Positions 12,115-22,085 of a stretch of DNA of 64,000 nt are shown here, piece after piece. A program made the position numbers and the translations under genes. The DNA is from Allium sativum. Lineage: Eukaryota > Streptophyta > Magnoliopsida > Asparagales > Amaryllidaceae. The stretch lies in the NCBI GenBank assembly GCA_030737875.1, contig CM060912.1, positions 203,125,231 through 203,189,230 on the forward strand, given 5' to 3'. The notes below the pieces were generated by a model that was given only the letters and a program-made list of their open reading frames with translations, had not been told where the DNA came from and searched no databases. How positions within the stretch are numbered: position 1 is the first letter of the stretch; every line of letters starts with the position of its first letter.

Positions 12115-12645
12115 GTGGCGATGACAGCAAAAAATGACACCAGAGTGGTGACCATAGCAGAATGACGAAACTAGAGTGATGACGATAGCAGAAAACGATA
12201 CCAGAGTGGTGACGGCAGCAGAATGACGAAACCAGAGTAGTGGCGACAGCAGAAAACGACACCAGAGTGGTGGCGATAGCAGAAAACGACACCAGAGTGG
12301 TGATGACAGCAGAATGATGAAACCAGAGTAGTGGCGACAGCAGAAAACAACACCAGAGTGGTGACAACAGCAGAATGACGAAACTAGAGTGGTGACGACA
12401 ACAAAATGATGACACTAGAGTGGTGATGACACCAGAATGGTGATATCAAAAAGGGGATACCATAAAGGTGATACCAGAAAGGGAATATCAGAAAGGTGAT
12501 ACCAGAGTGATGACGACAGTAGAAACCAGAATGGTGGCGACACCAACACCAGAATAGTGACGACACCGACACTAGAGAGACAACAACAAGATGATGACAA
12601 AAAGATGACGATAGCAAAATGGTGACACCAAAAAAGTGGAAACAA
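12115..12645. repeat. 30-bp minisatellite in LTR U3
   Basis: Units of the type ACCAGAGTGGTGACGACAGC plus AGAAAACGAC or AGAATGACGA repeat about ten times with substitutions, then degrade into ACCAGAAAGG and CGACACCGACACC variants. Because the period is a multiple of three, long spurious antisense frames appear. The partner LTR carries a shorter version at 29715-30110. Confidence 0.88.
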
Positions 12646-12705
12646 AAAGTGGCACAAAGAGGTGGCTTTACCACATGACCGCAGCAAAAGGGGGCCTAAA
12701 TCCTC

Positions 12706-12713
12706 TATAAATA
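12706..12713 (+). promoter_or_regulatory. TATA box of the gag-only element's 5' LTR
   Basis: TATAAATA is followed by AGACCCCAAGGGTC. In the 3' LTR the same place reads CAATAAATA (near 30198), so the box is damaged there. Confidence 0.55.
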
Positions 12714-13222
12714 AGACCCCAAGGGTCGTATTTTGAGGACTTTTTCTCATTCCACAATTCTAAGAGAGATAACCCTAATTTATAAATCAATTTGGGGATT
12801 TCTTATGTAACCTCCTCCATGAATAAAATCATCAAATCCCTTAAAGTGGACGTAGGTTCAGTCCGAAGTGAACCATTATAAATCATTATGTTCTTATTAT
12901 TTTCGCATATTATACTGTATTTTACTATGCTTCTGACTGTGTTCTGCTATACTTCTGAATGACCAAAATATTCCTACATCGTTTAGCTTTCCACATGCGA
13001 CGAGCTTACGAAACCATTATCCTAAGGTAATTATTAGTCCTCAAGTCTCGTAAGCGTGATACTCACCTCCTAAAGGAAGAGTAACTAATCTTCGGGATTA
13101 AGACCTTGAAATATAGGAAACGGTGAACTCAAGCTTGTGGGAACTAAGAAATCCCTAAGTACGCTTTAGTCCATACCCTTATTCCCTTATTCCGGCATTG
13201 ACAAAAAATATCTTTAACATTT

Positions 13223-13240
13223 TGGTGCTAGAAGGAGGGC
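13223..13240 (+). other. Primer binding site of the gag-only element
   Basis: TGGTGCTAGAAGGAGGGC follows the 5' LTR end by three bases. It starts with TGG, complementary to a tRNA CCA end, and differs from the initiator-Met site of the Tekay-type element. Similar primer sites are known from Tat/Ogre elements. I cannot name the tRNA with certainty. Confidence 0.65.
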
Positions 13241-13362
13241 TTGAACCTCCGATCCTTTAGATAACCTACCACATCCCTAGCTGTTCCGTACCGGATTAAT
13301 CTAAGCTTTGAAGAAGCAAGATTATAAATAAAGAGTCTCAACAAGGAGCTTTTGAACATCGA

Positions 13363-13485
13363 ATGGCTACTTTAAACATCGTTGATTTAAGTTATTTGAA
13401 GAATGGTTTAACCTTGAACCCCGACCTTATTTCTTATACTTCCGCCCTTGTGCTTAACCCTTATTTCTCCCACCTCCATCCTTAT
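13363..13485 (+). pseudogene. gag: Possible 5' end of gag, cut by the 5-kb LTR insertion
   Basis: An ATG at 13363 opens 41 codons (MATLNIVDLSYLKNGLTLNP and onward) running straight to the insertion point at 13485. Beyond the inserted LTR the frame goes on at 18490 for about 17 codons (FKLSILIPCFVISKIP) before a stop. It lies where gag should begin, about 140 bp after the LTR, but shows no recognisable domain, so gag identity is inferred from position. Confidence 0.4.
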
Positions 13486-15094
13486 TGTAACACCCCACAT
13501 ACGTTAGTGTCACTCACAAAGGGAATGCACTAAGTTCTGTGGAGCATTTAGGGTAAAAGATGCAGATAAATTACAAGACAGACAGAAATTAAACAACAGA
13601 AAATAAAACTTTGCTTTATTGATAAAATAGTTTGTACAAAGATTTCTTTACAATATCAGAGTGTCATCTGTCTTACAAAATAAAGAAGCATCAAACAACA
13701 TTTATATTTCCCCAAATTTTAGCAAGAGCCAGCCATAGCATTTGATAAGAGAATCCAAGCAAACTTCGACAAATCCTCAAGTTGGGAAAGAGTGACAGTC
13801 CAACTTGACCTGAGCTATACTACTCCCTCCTCTACTACCTGGGGGGGAAACGGAAGAAAAGAAGACGAAAGAAAAACAGAGTCGGACATAAAGCCTGAGT
13901 AAGTTCAATAACTTCTAGCATGTGAACAAGGAAAACAAAACGACATGAATTAACTGAACACAAGATTACACCATGACGATATGGTCAACAAGATTAGACA
14001 AGGTAGTCACATGATATGCTAAGATAAACTGGATACGCTCTAATACTTTCGCTGCTTCGCTATTTCCTTGTTATACTGGTTTCTATATCTCTGCACCGCG
14101 TATCTAGTGTCCCATCTAGTAACGATAACGTGATCCCAATTCCTGTATTTTCTATTGCCTTCCGGCATACATTCATTTTTTATTACCTAGATCAAATCTA
14201 GGGTTTTCTATCAAGTGCTTTCTAGGTTTAACTAGATTTTTGCGCTATTTGCTGAACGCTTCTCGAGTTCAGGGTTTATGCCACCTAGTCCAACTAGGGA
14301 TTACGCTACCTATCGAACGATGCCCCCAAGTCTAGGACACACCACCTAGAGTGGTGTATGTTCCTATACTTCCCCACGCATGTATCGTGAATCGTTATCG
14401 CTTGTCTAGATGCACATGTCCTGTAATGTGCGGTCTGAGTCCTGTGACAGGGAAAATCAAGGAATACAGAACTCGGTCGGGAGCATTCAGATATCTGCCG
14501 ATGCAGATGCTAAGGTCTGTTTTTATTCCAGTGGCTATGGTCCCACTTGACCCCTCCCTCAACTAATGAAAGGCACACCTTGTAAAATGAGAACTATACG
14601 TCGGCCCCTGGTGCCCCACTATCCTATGGCCATCCGCAACCATAACTAGATAGCAAGTATATGGTCTTTTGGAGTTCTCCGACTTTCTGCTTCACGTATC
14701 ACGATTGACTCAAGATGGATGGTAGACGACGAATTGCTATCACAGGGCTACCGTTCTCTCGCCGAATCACGCCGGTCCATCCTAGTCTTTAGGTTGCCAT
14801 GTATTGCAACCAAGGCATACCCCTGGTTCTTCTACGCAGACCTTAACCTCTGTGGGCCCAGGCGGATCATCTACAGCCTCACAGAGGGATACCAAGAGTA
14901 CCCTCACGTCCCCTCGAAGCCTCGGGCTTCGTAACCCAATTCGTTGGAGCCTCCTTTTTACTCAGACGGACGTTCGCACCTCCTCGTGCTATACTAAGAA
15001 ATACTACTTAGTTTTACTAACTAAGATTTACCACTTAGTTTCCAGAATCGTTGTTTCCTTAACTAACGTTTACTTAGTTCTCTTTCCCGTTAGT

Positions 15095-15740
15095 TTAGAT
15101 TGGTTAAGTGTCATAGTCAATTCAAGCTAACTTAACCCTCCTTATTTATCCTGTTAAACTGGTTAAGTGTTGTCAATAACTCATGTTGACTTAACCCTAC
15201 CACAAACCAAGTTGTATTGGTTAAGTATTTATTACTTAACCCTACCCATTCACCCAGTGTTGGTCAAGTGTTCCTTTTTAACTTAACCTTGCCCGTCTGT
15301 TTTAACTAACATGTTATTATTAATGGTCAAGTATTATCCCTTCATGTTCTAGACTTAACCCCATTCCTTTATCACAACCTGATGGTTAAGTGTTCAAGTT
15401 TACTTAACCCTACGGTCTAGCCCAGCTAACATATCAAATTGGCTAAGCGTATTAGATTTTACTTAACCCCAACCTCTAGTCTAGTTAACATATTAATTTG
15501 GCTAAGTGTATTAACTTTACTTAACCCCTAAAAGTCTCGTTTTGCTACCTTGAGTTTGGTTAAGTGTCTCTATGGACTTAGCCCTCCCATTCTAGCTTAA
15601 CTGTGTTTAAATTGGTTAAGTGTTCCTATGGACTTAACCCTCACATTTTAGCTTAACTGTATGGCCCTAACCCCACTCACCAGTCTGGTTGTCATGTTGA
15701 ATTGGTTAAGTGTCTTAGTGAATTTAACCCTACCATTCTT
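15095..15740. repeat. Array of about eleven GGTTAAGTG...CTTAACCC inverted units
   Basis: GGTTAAGTG-like words start near 15102, 15161, 15219, 15262, 15325, 15384, 15440, 15500, 15559, 15614 and 15703. Most are followed 20-35 bases later by the complementary ACTTAACCC. Each unit could form a short hairpin. The period is about 59 bp. The related LTRs near 43750-43960 and 49190-49290 carry only two to four units. Confidence 0.85.
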
Positions 15741-16726
15741 GTTCTAGCTTTAATTAAATGAATTAAATCCGCTACCACTCACATTAGACAGGTATTGTTG
15801 CGACTACTGGATGTGTCGGTTGGTTCCGGGCAGGTTTACATCGCAACTCAGTCTAACCTCGGGTTGGGCATATTCGTGTTTTCTAAGTTCAAAAGGGGTT
15901 TTGATTAGTTTTCAAATCAGGTTTTGAAAGTAACCATCCCGTCCGTCGGATCAGTTAGGGATAGCCAGGGAGAGCAGGAAACTTGTATTTTCCAAACTCA
16001 AGCCTAGACACTATCCTCTCTGTCACCCTAGAACTTTCTGGTGTTTCATTAAAAGAGATGTCGTTTAACAAACCTTTAATTTGTCTAAGTTTACATTTCT
16101 CATTTAGAACAAATTCTATAAGTAAATTATTCCTAATTTACTTATTTCCTAATTCCCCTTTTAATGTAAATTGTCAACATTCATTCTTATGGCCCATTTT
16201 CCCTCTAAATCATGTTTATGCTTTTTGGTATGTAAACTATACCAAATCAAGTGTCATTAACCATGATTTTTCTAATCCTGGCAATTACTCCTAATTATGG
16301 CCAATTTCAAGTTTATGCCAATATACTTATCGAGCCAAATTAGCTAATCCAATTCTGATTTAACATTCTAATTCACGTCAAACTAGACTTATTACTCTAG
16401 TTCACTATTCATGTAAATACTAGATTTACACGTCAATACAAGATTCAAAATACACATCTTATAATTTATGTCAAATTTATCCAATTTGCATTCCTATGAA
16501 CATGCCATAATACATGTTCCCAATTTATGCCAATTTCCAAGTTAAACTACGTTTTAGTAAATTTCATATTTTGCCCCAAATCGCATTCCCACCGTTCGTA
16601 CAATCGTGTTTCAATCTAGATTATAGATAAATCTAGATTAGTAGCAAATAGGGAATGAACCAAAGATTGCTATGAAAAGGATAGATACAACAACTGGCAT
16701 AAAATGGTTTTGAATAACGACGTAAG

Positions 16727-16855
16727 TTCAAGAACGTGGGTAGACCTAACTTAATAGGTAAATTCCCAAGGTCTAAAACCAAGAATAGACAGAGTAGGTT
16801 CAAGAACATGGGTAGACCTAACTTAATAGGTAAATTCCCATGGTCTAAAACCAAA
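16727..16855. repeat. 72-bp tandem duplication in the 5-kb LTR
   Basis: TTCAAGAAC, then GGGTAGACCTAACTTAATAG, starts at 16727 and again at 16799. A shorter duplication of the same word occurs in the related truncated LTR at 44253-44320, so the duplication state is an old family trait. Confidence 0.85.
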
Positions 16856-17054
16856 GAAAACCAAGGACAGGCAGAATAAATAATCGGGTTTAGACCCAAT
16901 CTCATAATCACAAAGCTTAAACAACACTTTCCTAATCATGAATCATAGGTGTTTAATCACAGAGGTCCTTGTTATGTCAAAGGCAATAGTTTATGTTTTC
17001 TAATCAAAGGCATAGGCTTAGTCAAGGAAATAATCCTCATAGTCACAGTCACAG

Positions 17055-17190
17055 TCATAGGCAATGTTCATAGTCATAGGCAATGTCCAAAGTCATAGGC
17101 AATGTTCATAGTCATAGGCAATGTCCAAAGTTATAGGCAATGTTCATAGTCATAGACAAATGCTCATAGTCATAGTCTTATTTGTCCTCG
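17055..17190. repeat. 19-bp tandem array in the 5-kb LTR
   Basis: AGGCAATGTTCATAGTCAT alternates with AGGCAATGTCCAAAGTCAT for about seven units. Noncoding. Confidence 0.85.
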
Positions 17191-17590
17191 CATCATAACA
17201 GTTCTTAATTAGGTTCAAGAATGTAGGCACTGATTCGAATAGAGAGAGAGAGAGATTTGGCATATTCTTTTATTCCTTTAATTTCATGTCACGAACAAAG
17301 AAAAACGTTCAAATCTAAAAATAACTGACTTACAGAGATTATATTAGAACAGAAAGATGGCGTTGCTAAGATTCGTAGAAAAACAGTCGTTTGAACCTCC
17401 TCTTGAATCCTAGCTTGACTTGAACCTCTTCTTGAAAATCTTTTAGCAGCATTTCCTCGTCTTGGTTTATTTTATATATATTATTTTATTTATATATTTT
17501 AGAGGAGGAGGAGGAGGAGCCATGACTAACAAGAATCTTTGCAGCATAAGGGTAGAAAAGAATTGTGAATAGAGAAGAAGGCCAGGGCTG

Positions 17591-17598
17591 TTTATATA
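17591..17598 (-). promoter_or_regulatory. TATA box of the 5-kb LTR
   Basis: On the minus strand CTATATAAAC stands between the duplicated U3 block (17610-17721) and the rest of the LTR, matching the arrangement in the other related LTRs. Confidence 0.5.
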
Positions 17599-18130
17599 GT
17601 TGCTCAAGACCTTATCGTACACGCAACGCTGAGTCAGCATTGAACCTAGTTAAGAAAATAGTCCAGGTTCGCAGATGAATCTAGCCAAATCTTATCGTAC
17701 ATGCAGTGCTAAGTCAGCATTGGGTCCCACAAGCTGTTTTGGCGCACAAATTTGAATTTCGAACTTTTGAATTCCTGGAATTTATTTAACTGTTTTATTC
17801 ACATGAAATATTCTTATATGTATACAATTCCTTTAACGACCATTTTACGCGTATATATATATACGCACAACTTTCATTTTATTTTCAAAATTCAAACGAT
17901 GTTGCACCGTTATTTAATTCTTGCCATATTTCATTTACTATAGCCTTATCTTAAATTTTATCTTTCGTATACATATATTTTGGCATATATATATATATAT
18001 TCTCATGTATATACATATATTTTCTTTATTTCCTTATATGTACGTTCTTATCCTTTCAAATTTTGAATTTGTATATGTACATATATTTGCATGTTCAGTT
18101 GGCCCTCTTTAAAACAGAGATAAAAATTAT

Positions 18131-18203
18131 GCTGCCGCCGGGGTTCGAACCCCCGACCTCCATGTTACAAATCCAATGCCTTAACCAACTGAGCTACAAA
18201 GTC
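18131..18203 (-). pseudogene. tRNA-like sequence inside LTR U3
   Basis: On the minus strand there is an intact A box (TAGCTCAGTTGG), an anticodon-loop-like TTTGTAA (UGU, threonine, if read literally) and an intact B box (GGTTCGAACCC). The acceptor arms (GACTTTG and GCGGCAG) do not pair, the anticodon stem is poor and the T stem imperfect, so it should not fold into a working tRNA. Both internal polymerase III boxes survive. It could be a tRNA pseudogene caught by the LTR or the head of a SINE without a visible tail. Confidence 0.7.
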
Positions 18204-18804
18204 TTTTGTTAATAAGTCTTAGAACAATGATAATTATTGTTCTTTCCTTACTTCTCTTTTTCATGTTAGTTACAATACTTAAATTAAACCAATTCATGAA
18301 TCTTTTTCTTTTAATGTTAATGCATTATGTTTGCAAATCAGTGCATGCAACATATTTACATCGCATGCAACCAATCTTTTCGTTTTTTTCATATATTAAT
18401 TAATTTTCATTATACATCACCAGATTAATCCTATCTGTGGATATATATACATTTTTAATTACATTAAAAATACGGGGTGTTACACTTATTTTAAACTTTC
18501 CATCCTTATTCCTTGTTTTGTCATAAGCAAGATACCCTAAAAGCTAACTAAAGATGGTTAGACCAAGAAAGAATTATTAACAAATTTTCGCCACATCATC
18601 TGCTTTAGAGAATGCCATACCTACAACTTCAATTTAGCAAAACTAAAAACTGAAGGATCTTCAACCTTAATGAAAGGAGCAAGTAATGAGTTGGAGATAT
18701 GGCACTTCTTGTCTTCACAAATTGATGCAACTAGAGAATTCATTTTAGAAGACTTAGTCCGAAGGTCCCTTGAAGTGGAACCTTATTAAGAAGAATAAAA
18801 AACG

Positions 18805-19636
18805 ATGGCACCTCTTGAGTTTAGTGACCGAATTAAGTCTCCGTCAATTCTACGCGATAGTCCACTTTCATGGAGAAATGATCAAGCATTAAGTGAAGTG
18901 GTCAGTTCAGAAGAAATAAAAAGCCTAAGGTGGCTAGAAGACAAAGAGTTACCAGGTGTACCTTTCTCCAGAGAGACAACGATAGTTGAAGTGCCATCAT
19001 GAATAAGTACCACAGCTCATATGTGATGGGACCACAGACCCCGAAGAGCATCTCACTATCTTTGAGAGTTACATGAATGCGTACAACATTTCTGTAGTAC
19101 TTCAATGCAAGACAACCCTTCATAAAGAGGCAAGGAAACAGTGCAGGCATTATTGTGTTTCAGTCATCACTACTTGGAAACAATTATCTACCGCCTTTAG
19201 CACACAATTAGATGTGCGGAAAAACTCAACAATCAGCATTTATGATCTAGCTAGAATTAGACAGAAACCAAAAGAGTCACTAAACCATTATTTGAAGAGA
19301 TTTCACACTAAGTCACTCAAAGTAATTAGGGCCAAAAATAGAGATAAACTAATATTTGTGCAGAAGGGATTATTAGCACCATCCCCCTTTCTGAAAGAAC
19401 TTACCTTGAGAGAATGTGAAAGCTTGGATGATTTTTATTCTAGAGCCGATAGTATCATTCGCATGGAAGAAATGTTTAACACAAAGAAAAGCTTGAAGCA
19501 AGGTCAAAAGACAAGAATCCTTGATTCCAATTCTCTTGCAGAAGGCACTTCAAAGTCTGACAAAGGAAAAGATTATTGTTCCTATCACAAAACAGAAGTG
19601 CACAAAACCAGCCAATGTCGCAAATTGATGAAATGA
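18805..19636 (+). pseudogene. gag: Tat-like gag of the gag-only element, frameshifted
   Basis: The first part (18805-19002) encodes MAPLEFSDRIKSP and FSRETTIVEVPS. A frameshift near 19000 leads to LICDGTTDPEEHLTIFESYM (from about 19019), a hallmark of Tat-lineage gag proteins. The open frame 19073-19636 then continues with WKQLSTAFSTQLDV, IRQKPKESLNHYLKRFH and a closing zinc-knuckle-like YCSYHKTEVHKTSQCRKL at about residue 168. The spacing C-x2-H-x4-H-x4-C is that seen in Tat gag. Pfam-type Retrotrans_gag identity is inferred from these motifs. No protease or RT follows in any frame. Confidence 0.8.
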
Positions 19637-19639
19637 AAC

Positions 19640-20205
19640 CAAGCCAAAAAGAAAAGAAAGCTCATTTGAGAAGTTTGAAGTAAGACCAGTGGGGAAGCTA
19701 GTCAGAGGCAACACAACATGGGAATGAGAACTTAACAATAAGTCTCCTATCTCAAATGATTACTTTTATTAGTCGTTTAACTTTGTCTTCTTACTTATGA
19801 TCAAACAAATATTAATGTAAGTTCAAGTGATATTACAGGTAAAAACCAAACCCTATTCAGGCTTATGCATACAACAAGAGCTCAGGGAGAGAATCTAAAA
19901 CGTGCCCAACCACTGCCTATGTCTTGTCCCGCAGAAGGGAATGAAAGCTCAAAAGGGAGCACTTAAGGAACACGATGCAAATATAAGAGCATGGCAAAGC
20001 TATCAGTCAATGGCAAGTTTCGATAAAAGCACCCAAAAAAATATACAACAAAGAAATGATCAAATGCCAATAATTGCTTGGCTTAAATGAGATTGCTTAA
20101 AATATTATCTCCTTTGTCTTAAAAAGTGCATAAACATTTCTCGTCAAATGCATTATACTAATATATTATAAAACCACTATGAAGGGTATGGAGCATACCT
20201 CTGAT
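19640..20205. other. Noncoding internal region after gag
   Basis: In the gag-only element pol would be expected here. I find only short frames and no protease DSG, RT YVDD or RNase H motifs. AT-rich, otherwise featureless. Confidence 0.6.
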
Positions 20206-20605
20206 GAAGGTGAATCAATAAAACCTTTAGAAGAAAAGGTGAATCAATAAAATCTTTGGAGGAAAAGGTGGATCAATAAAGCCTTCAGAAAGAAAGGTGA
20301 ATCCACAAAGCCTTCGGAAGTAAAGGCGAAACAATAAAACCTTTAAAGGAAAAGGCAAATCAATAAAGCCTTTAGAAAAAAAGGCACAACAAATAAAGCT
20401 TCCAGAGAGAAAAGCCACAACAAATAAAGTTTCCAGAGAGTGAAGCAACAACGAACAAAGCTTCTGAGAGGAGAAGAAACAACGAACAAAGCTTCCGAGA
20501 AGAGAAGCAACAAATAACAAAGCTTCCGAGAAGAGAAGCAACAACAAACAAAGCTTCCGAAGGAGAAGCAACATCAAATGAAGCCTCCAAGAAGAGAGGT
20601 CGCAA
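20206..20605. repeat. 29-31-bp tandem array, about 13 units
   Basis: Units of the type GAATCAATAAAGCCTTTAGA-AGAAAAGGT grade into AACAACAAACAAAGCTTCCG-AGAAGAGAAGC. Drift along the array shows that the units diverged from left to right. The long antisense frames through it (20227-20656) are repeat artefacts. Confidence 0.88.
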
Positions 20606-20859
20606 ACTTACATCTCCAACGATGGGCTTTCCTTTGAGTAAGGCTACAATACTCACATCTCCTACAATGGAGTTGCCACCTGAGTATGGTTAAATACTTA
20701 CATCTCCAACTAGTGGAGTTGCTCCCAAAGCAGGTCTAGTTATAATACATGCATCTTCCCATAAAGGGGCCAGTGTCGCTCCCATAGAGAGTATTCATGC
20801 ATTTGCATATCTTATGGGTTAGGAATAAGACTAAACATTAGATACCCGATAGCCAAATA

Positions 20860-21115
20860 ATTAAATGGAACTATCTAGCTAAACGGTTGAATAGTTAGAT
20901 GACCTAACAAAACTACCCTGAACGATTGCAGAATCAGATAACCAAATGGAACTACCTTGTTGATTGATTAAACAATTGAAAATTTGGATGATTGAATGGG
21001 ACTACTGCTGAATGGTTAAATGATGAAACAATTGAACGGAACTGCTGCTGAAGGGTTAAATGGCTAGAAAACTGAACGGAACTTCTGTTGAATGACTAAT
21101 CGGTTCAGAATAGGG
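20860..21115. repeat. Degenerate short repeats with AATGGAACTAC / GAACGGAACT words
   Basis: Words such as TGGAACTA, GAACGGAACT and GCTGAATGGTTAAATG recur irregularly. This appears to be an old, decayed tandem array next to the 61-bp array. Confidence 0.55.
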
Positions 21116-21370
21116 TTAATTTGTTCCGAAAGCAATCCTCTATATATAAACATCTAAAAATTACTTCTTGGGATATTTAAGACTCTTTCGACCACGTGTT
21201 TTCTCTGAACGAACTTCCGAGAAACCCACACATAATTTATGTTTGTTTAGTCACTTTCAATAATATTTGGATTGCTTAATGGTATTCACATGAATAGTCT
21301 TTGATGATTCTTGCATTACCTAATGAATTCTAAGCAGGGTAAAATTATTTGAATGAATTTCTAGTTTTCT

Positions 21371-22085
21371 ATTTACCCGAGCATGAGTTTCGCGACTTAT
21401 ATTCTGTTTAGGATGGAATTTCTTATTCTCTATTTACTCGAGTATGAGTCTCGAGGTTTCTACCAATTTCAGATATGGATTTCTGATTTCTTATTTACTC
21501 GAGCATGGGTCATGGGATTTCTACTAATTTCAGATATGGATTTCTGATTTCTTATTTACTTGAGCATGAGTCCCGGGGTTTCTACTAATCTCAAATGTGA
21601 ATATCTGATTTCCCATTTACTTGAGCTTGAGTCTCAGGGTTTCTATTATGTTCAGAAGTGAATTTATGATTTTCCATTTACTCGAGTATGAATCTCGAGG
21701 TTTCTACCAATTTCAGATATGGATTTTTGATTTCTTATTTACTCGATCATGAGTCTTAGGGTTTCTACTAATTTCATATATGGATTTCTGATTTCTTATT
21801 TACTCGAGGATGAGTCACGGGGTTTCTATTAATCTCAGATGTGAATTTCCAATTTTCCATTTACTCGAGCATGAGTCTCAGGGTTTCTTTTTATGTTTAG
21901 AAGTGAATTTCTTATTTTCCATTTACTTGAGCATGAGTCTCGGGTTTCTATTATACACAGATGTGGATTTCTGATTTTCTATTTAACCGAGTGCAAGTAT
22001 CGGAGTTTATACTATGAAATGTAAATTTCTAATTTGCTCTCTACCTGAGTATGTGTCTCAGGGTTTCTACTATTTTAATTTGCAG
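21371..22085. repeat. 61-bp tandem array, 12 units
   Basis: ATTTACTCGAGCATGAGTCT-like words start at 21371, 21432, 21493, 21554, 21615, 21676, 21737, 21798, 21859, 21921, 21981 and about 22039. The spacing is an almost constant 61 bp. Each unit continues with GGGTTTCTACTAATTTCAGA and GGATTTCTGATTT. The period is not a multiple of three, so it is noncoding. Confidence 0.92.

Larger units (their letters stand above)
11753..13219 (+). repeat. 5' LTR of the gag-only element (1467 bp)
   Basis: It starts TGTTAACACCAAATTTGC and ends AAATATCTTTAACA, aligning with 29356-30727. U3 holds a 30-bp minisatellite (12120-12430, with degenerate units to about 12645). A TATA box lies at 12706, and AATAAA-like words near 12830 follow. 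It is longer than its partner mainly because of minisatellite copy number. The left TSD is CTACT at 11748-11752. Confidence 0.92.
13486..18484 (-). mobile_element. Solo LTR, 4999 bp, related to Tekay-type LTRs
   Basis: The left end reads TGTAACACCCCACATACG, the right end AATACGGGGTGTTACA, and both sides are flanked by CTTAT (13481-13485 and 18485-18489). There is no internal domain, so it is the product of LTR-LTR recombination. Orientation is minus: its left end with TAGTGTCACTCACAAAGGG is the complement of the 3' end of the 3.2-kb LTRs. Inside, in LTR order from the right: a tRNA-like sequence (18131-18203), a duplicated GCTGAGTCAGC block (17610-17721), a TATA box (17591-17598), a 19-bp array (17055-17190), a 72-bp duplication (16727-16855), the stem-loop module (15775-15860) and a GGTTAAGTG/CTTAACCC array (15095-15740). 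Confidence 0.93.

Noticed and set aside
12110..12750. Long antisense frames rich in His, Ser and Leu over the LTR minisatellite (also 29688-30214).
   Set aside because: The repeat period is 30 bp, a multiple of three, which opens several frames at once. Low-complexity translation.
18131..18203. A functional tRNA-Thr gene.
   Set aside because: Acceptor stem and anticodon stem do not pair.
20227..20656. Two antisense frames of about 100 codons.
   Set aside because: Artefact of the 29-31-bp tandem array.
21371..22085. Could the regular repeats be a CRISPR array?
   Set aside because: Units are contiguous tandem copies without unique spacers, in a plant retrotransposon.
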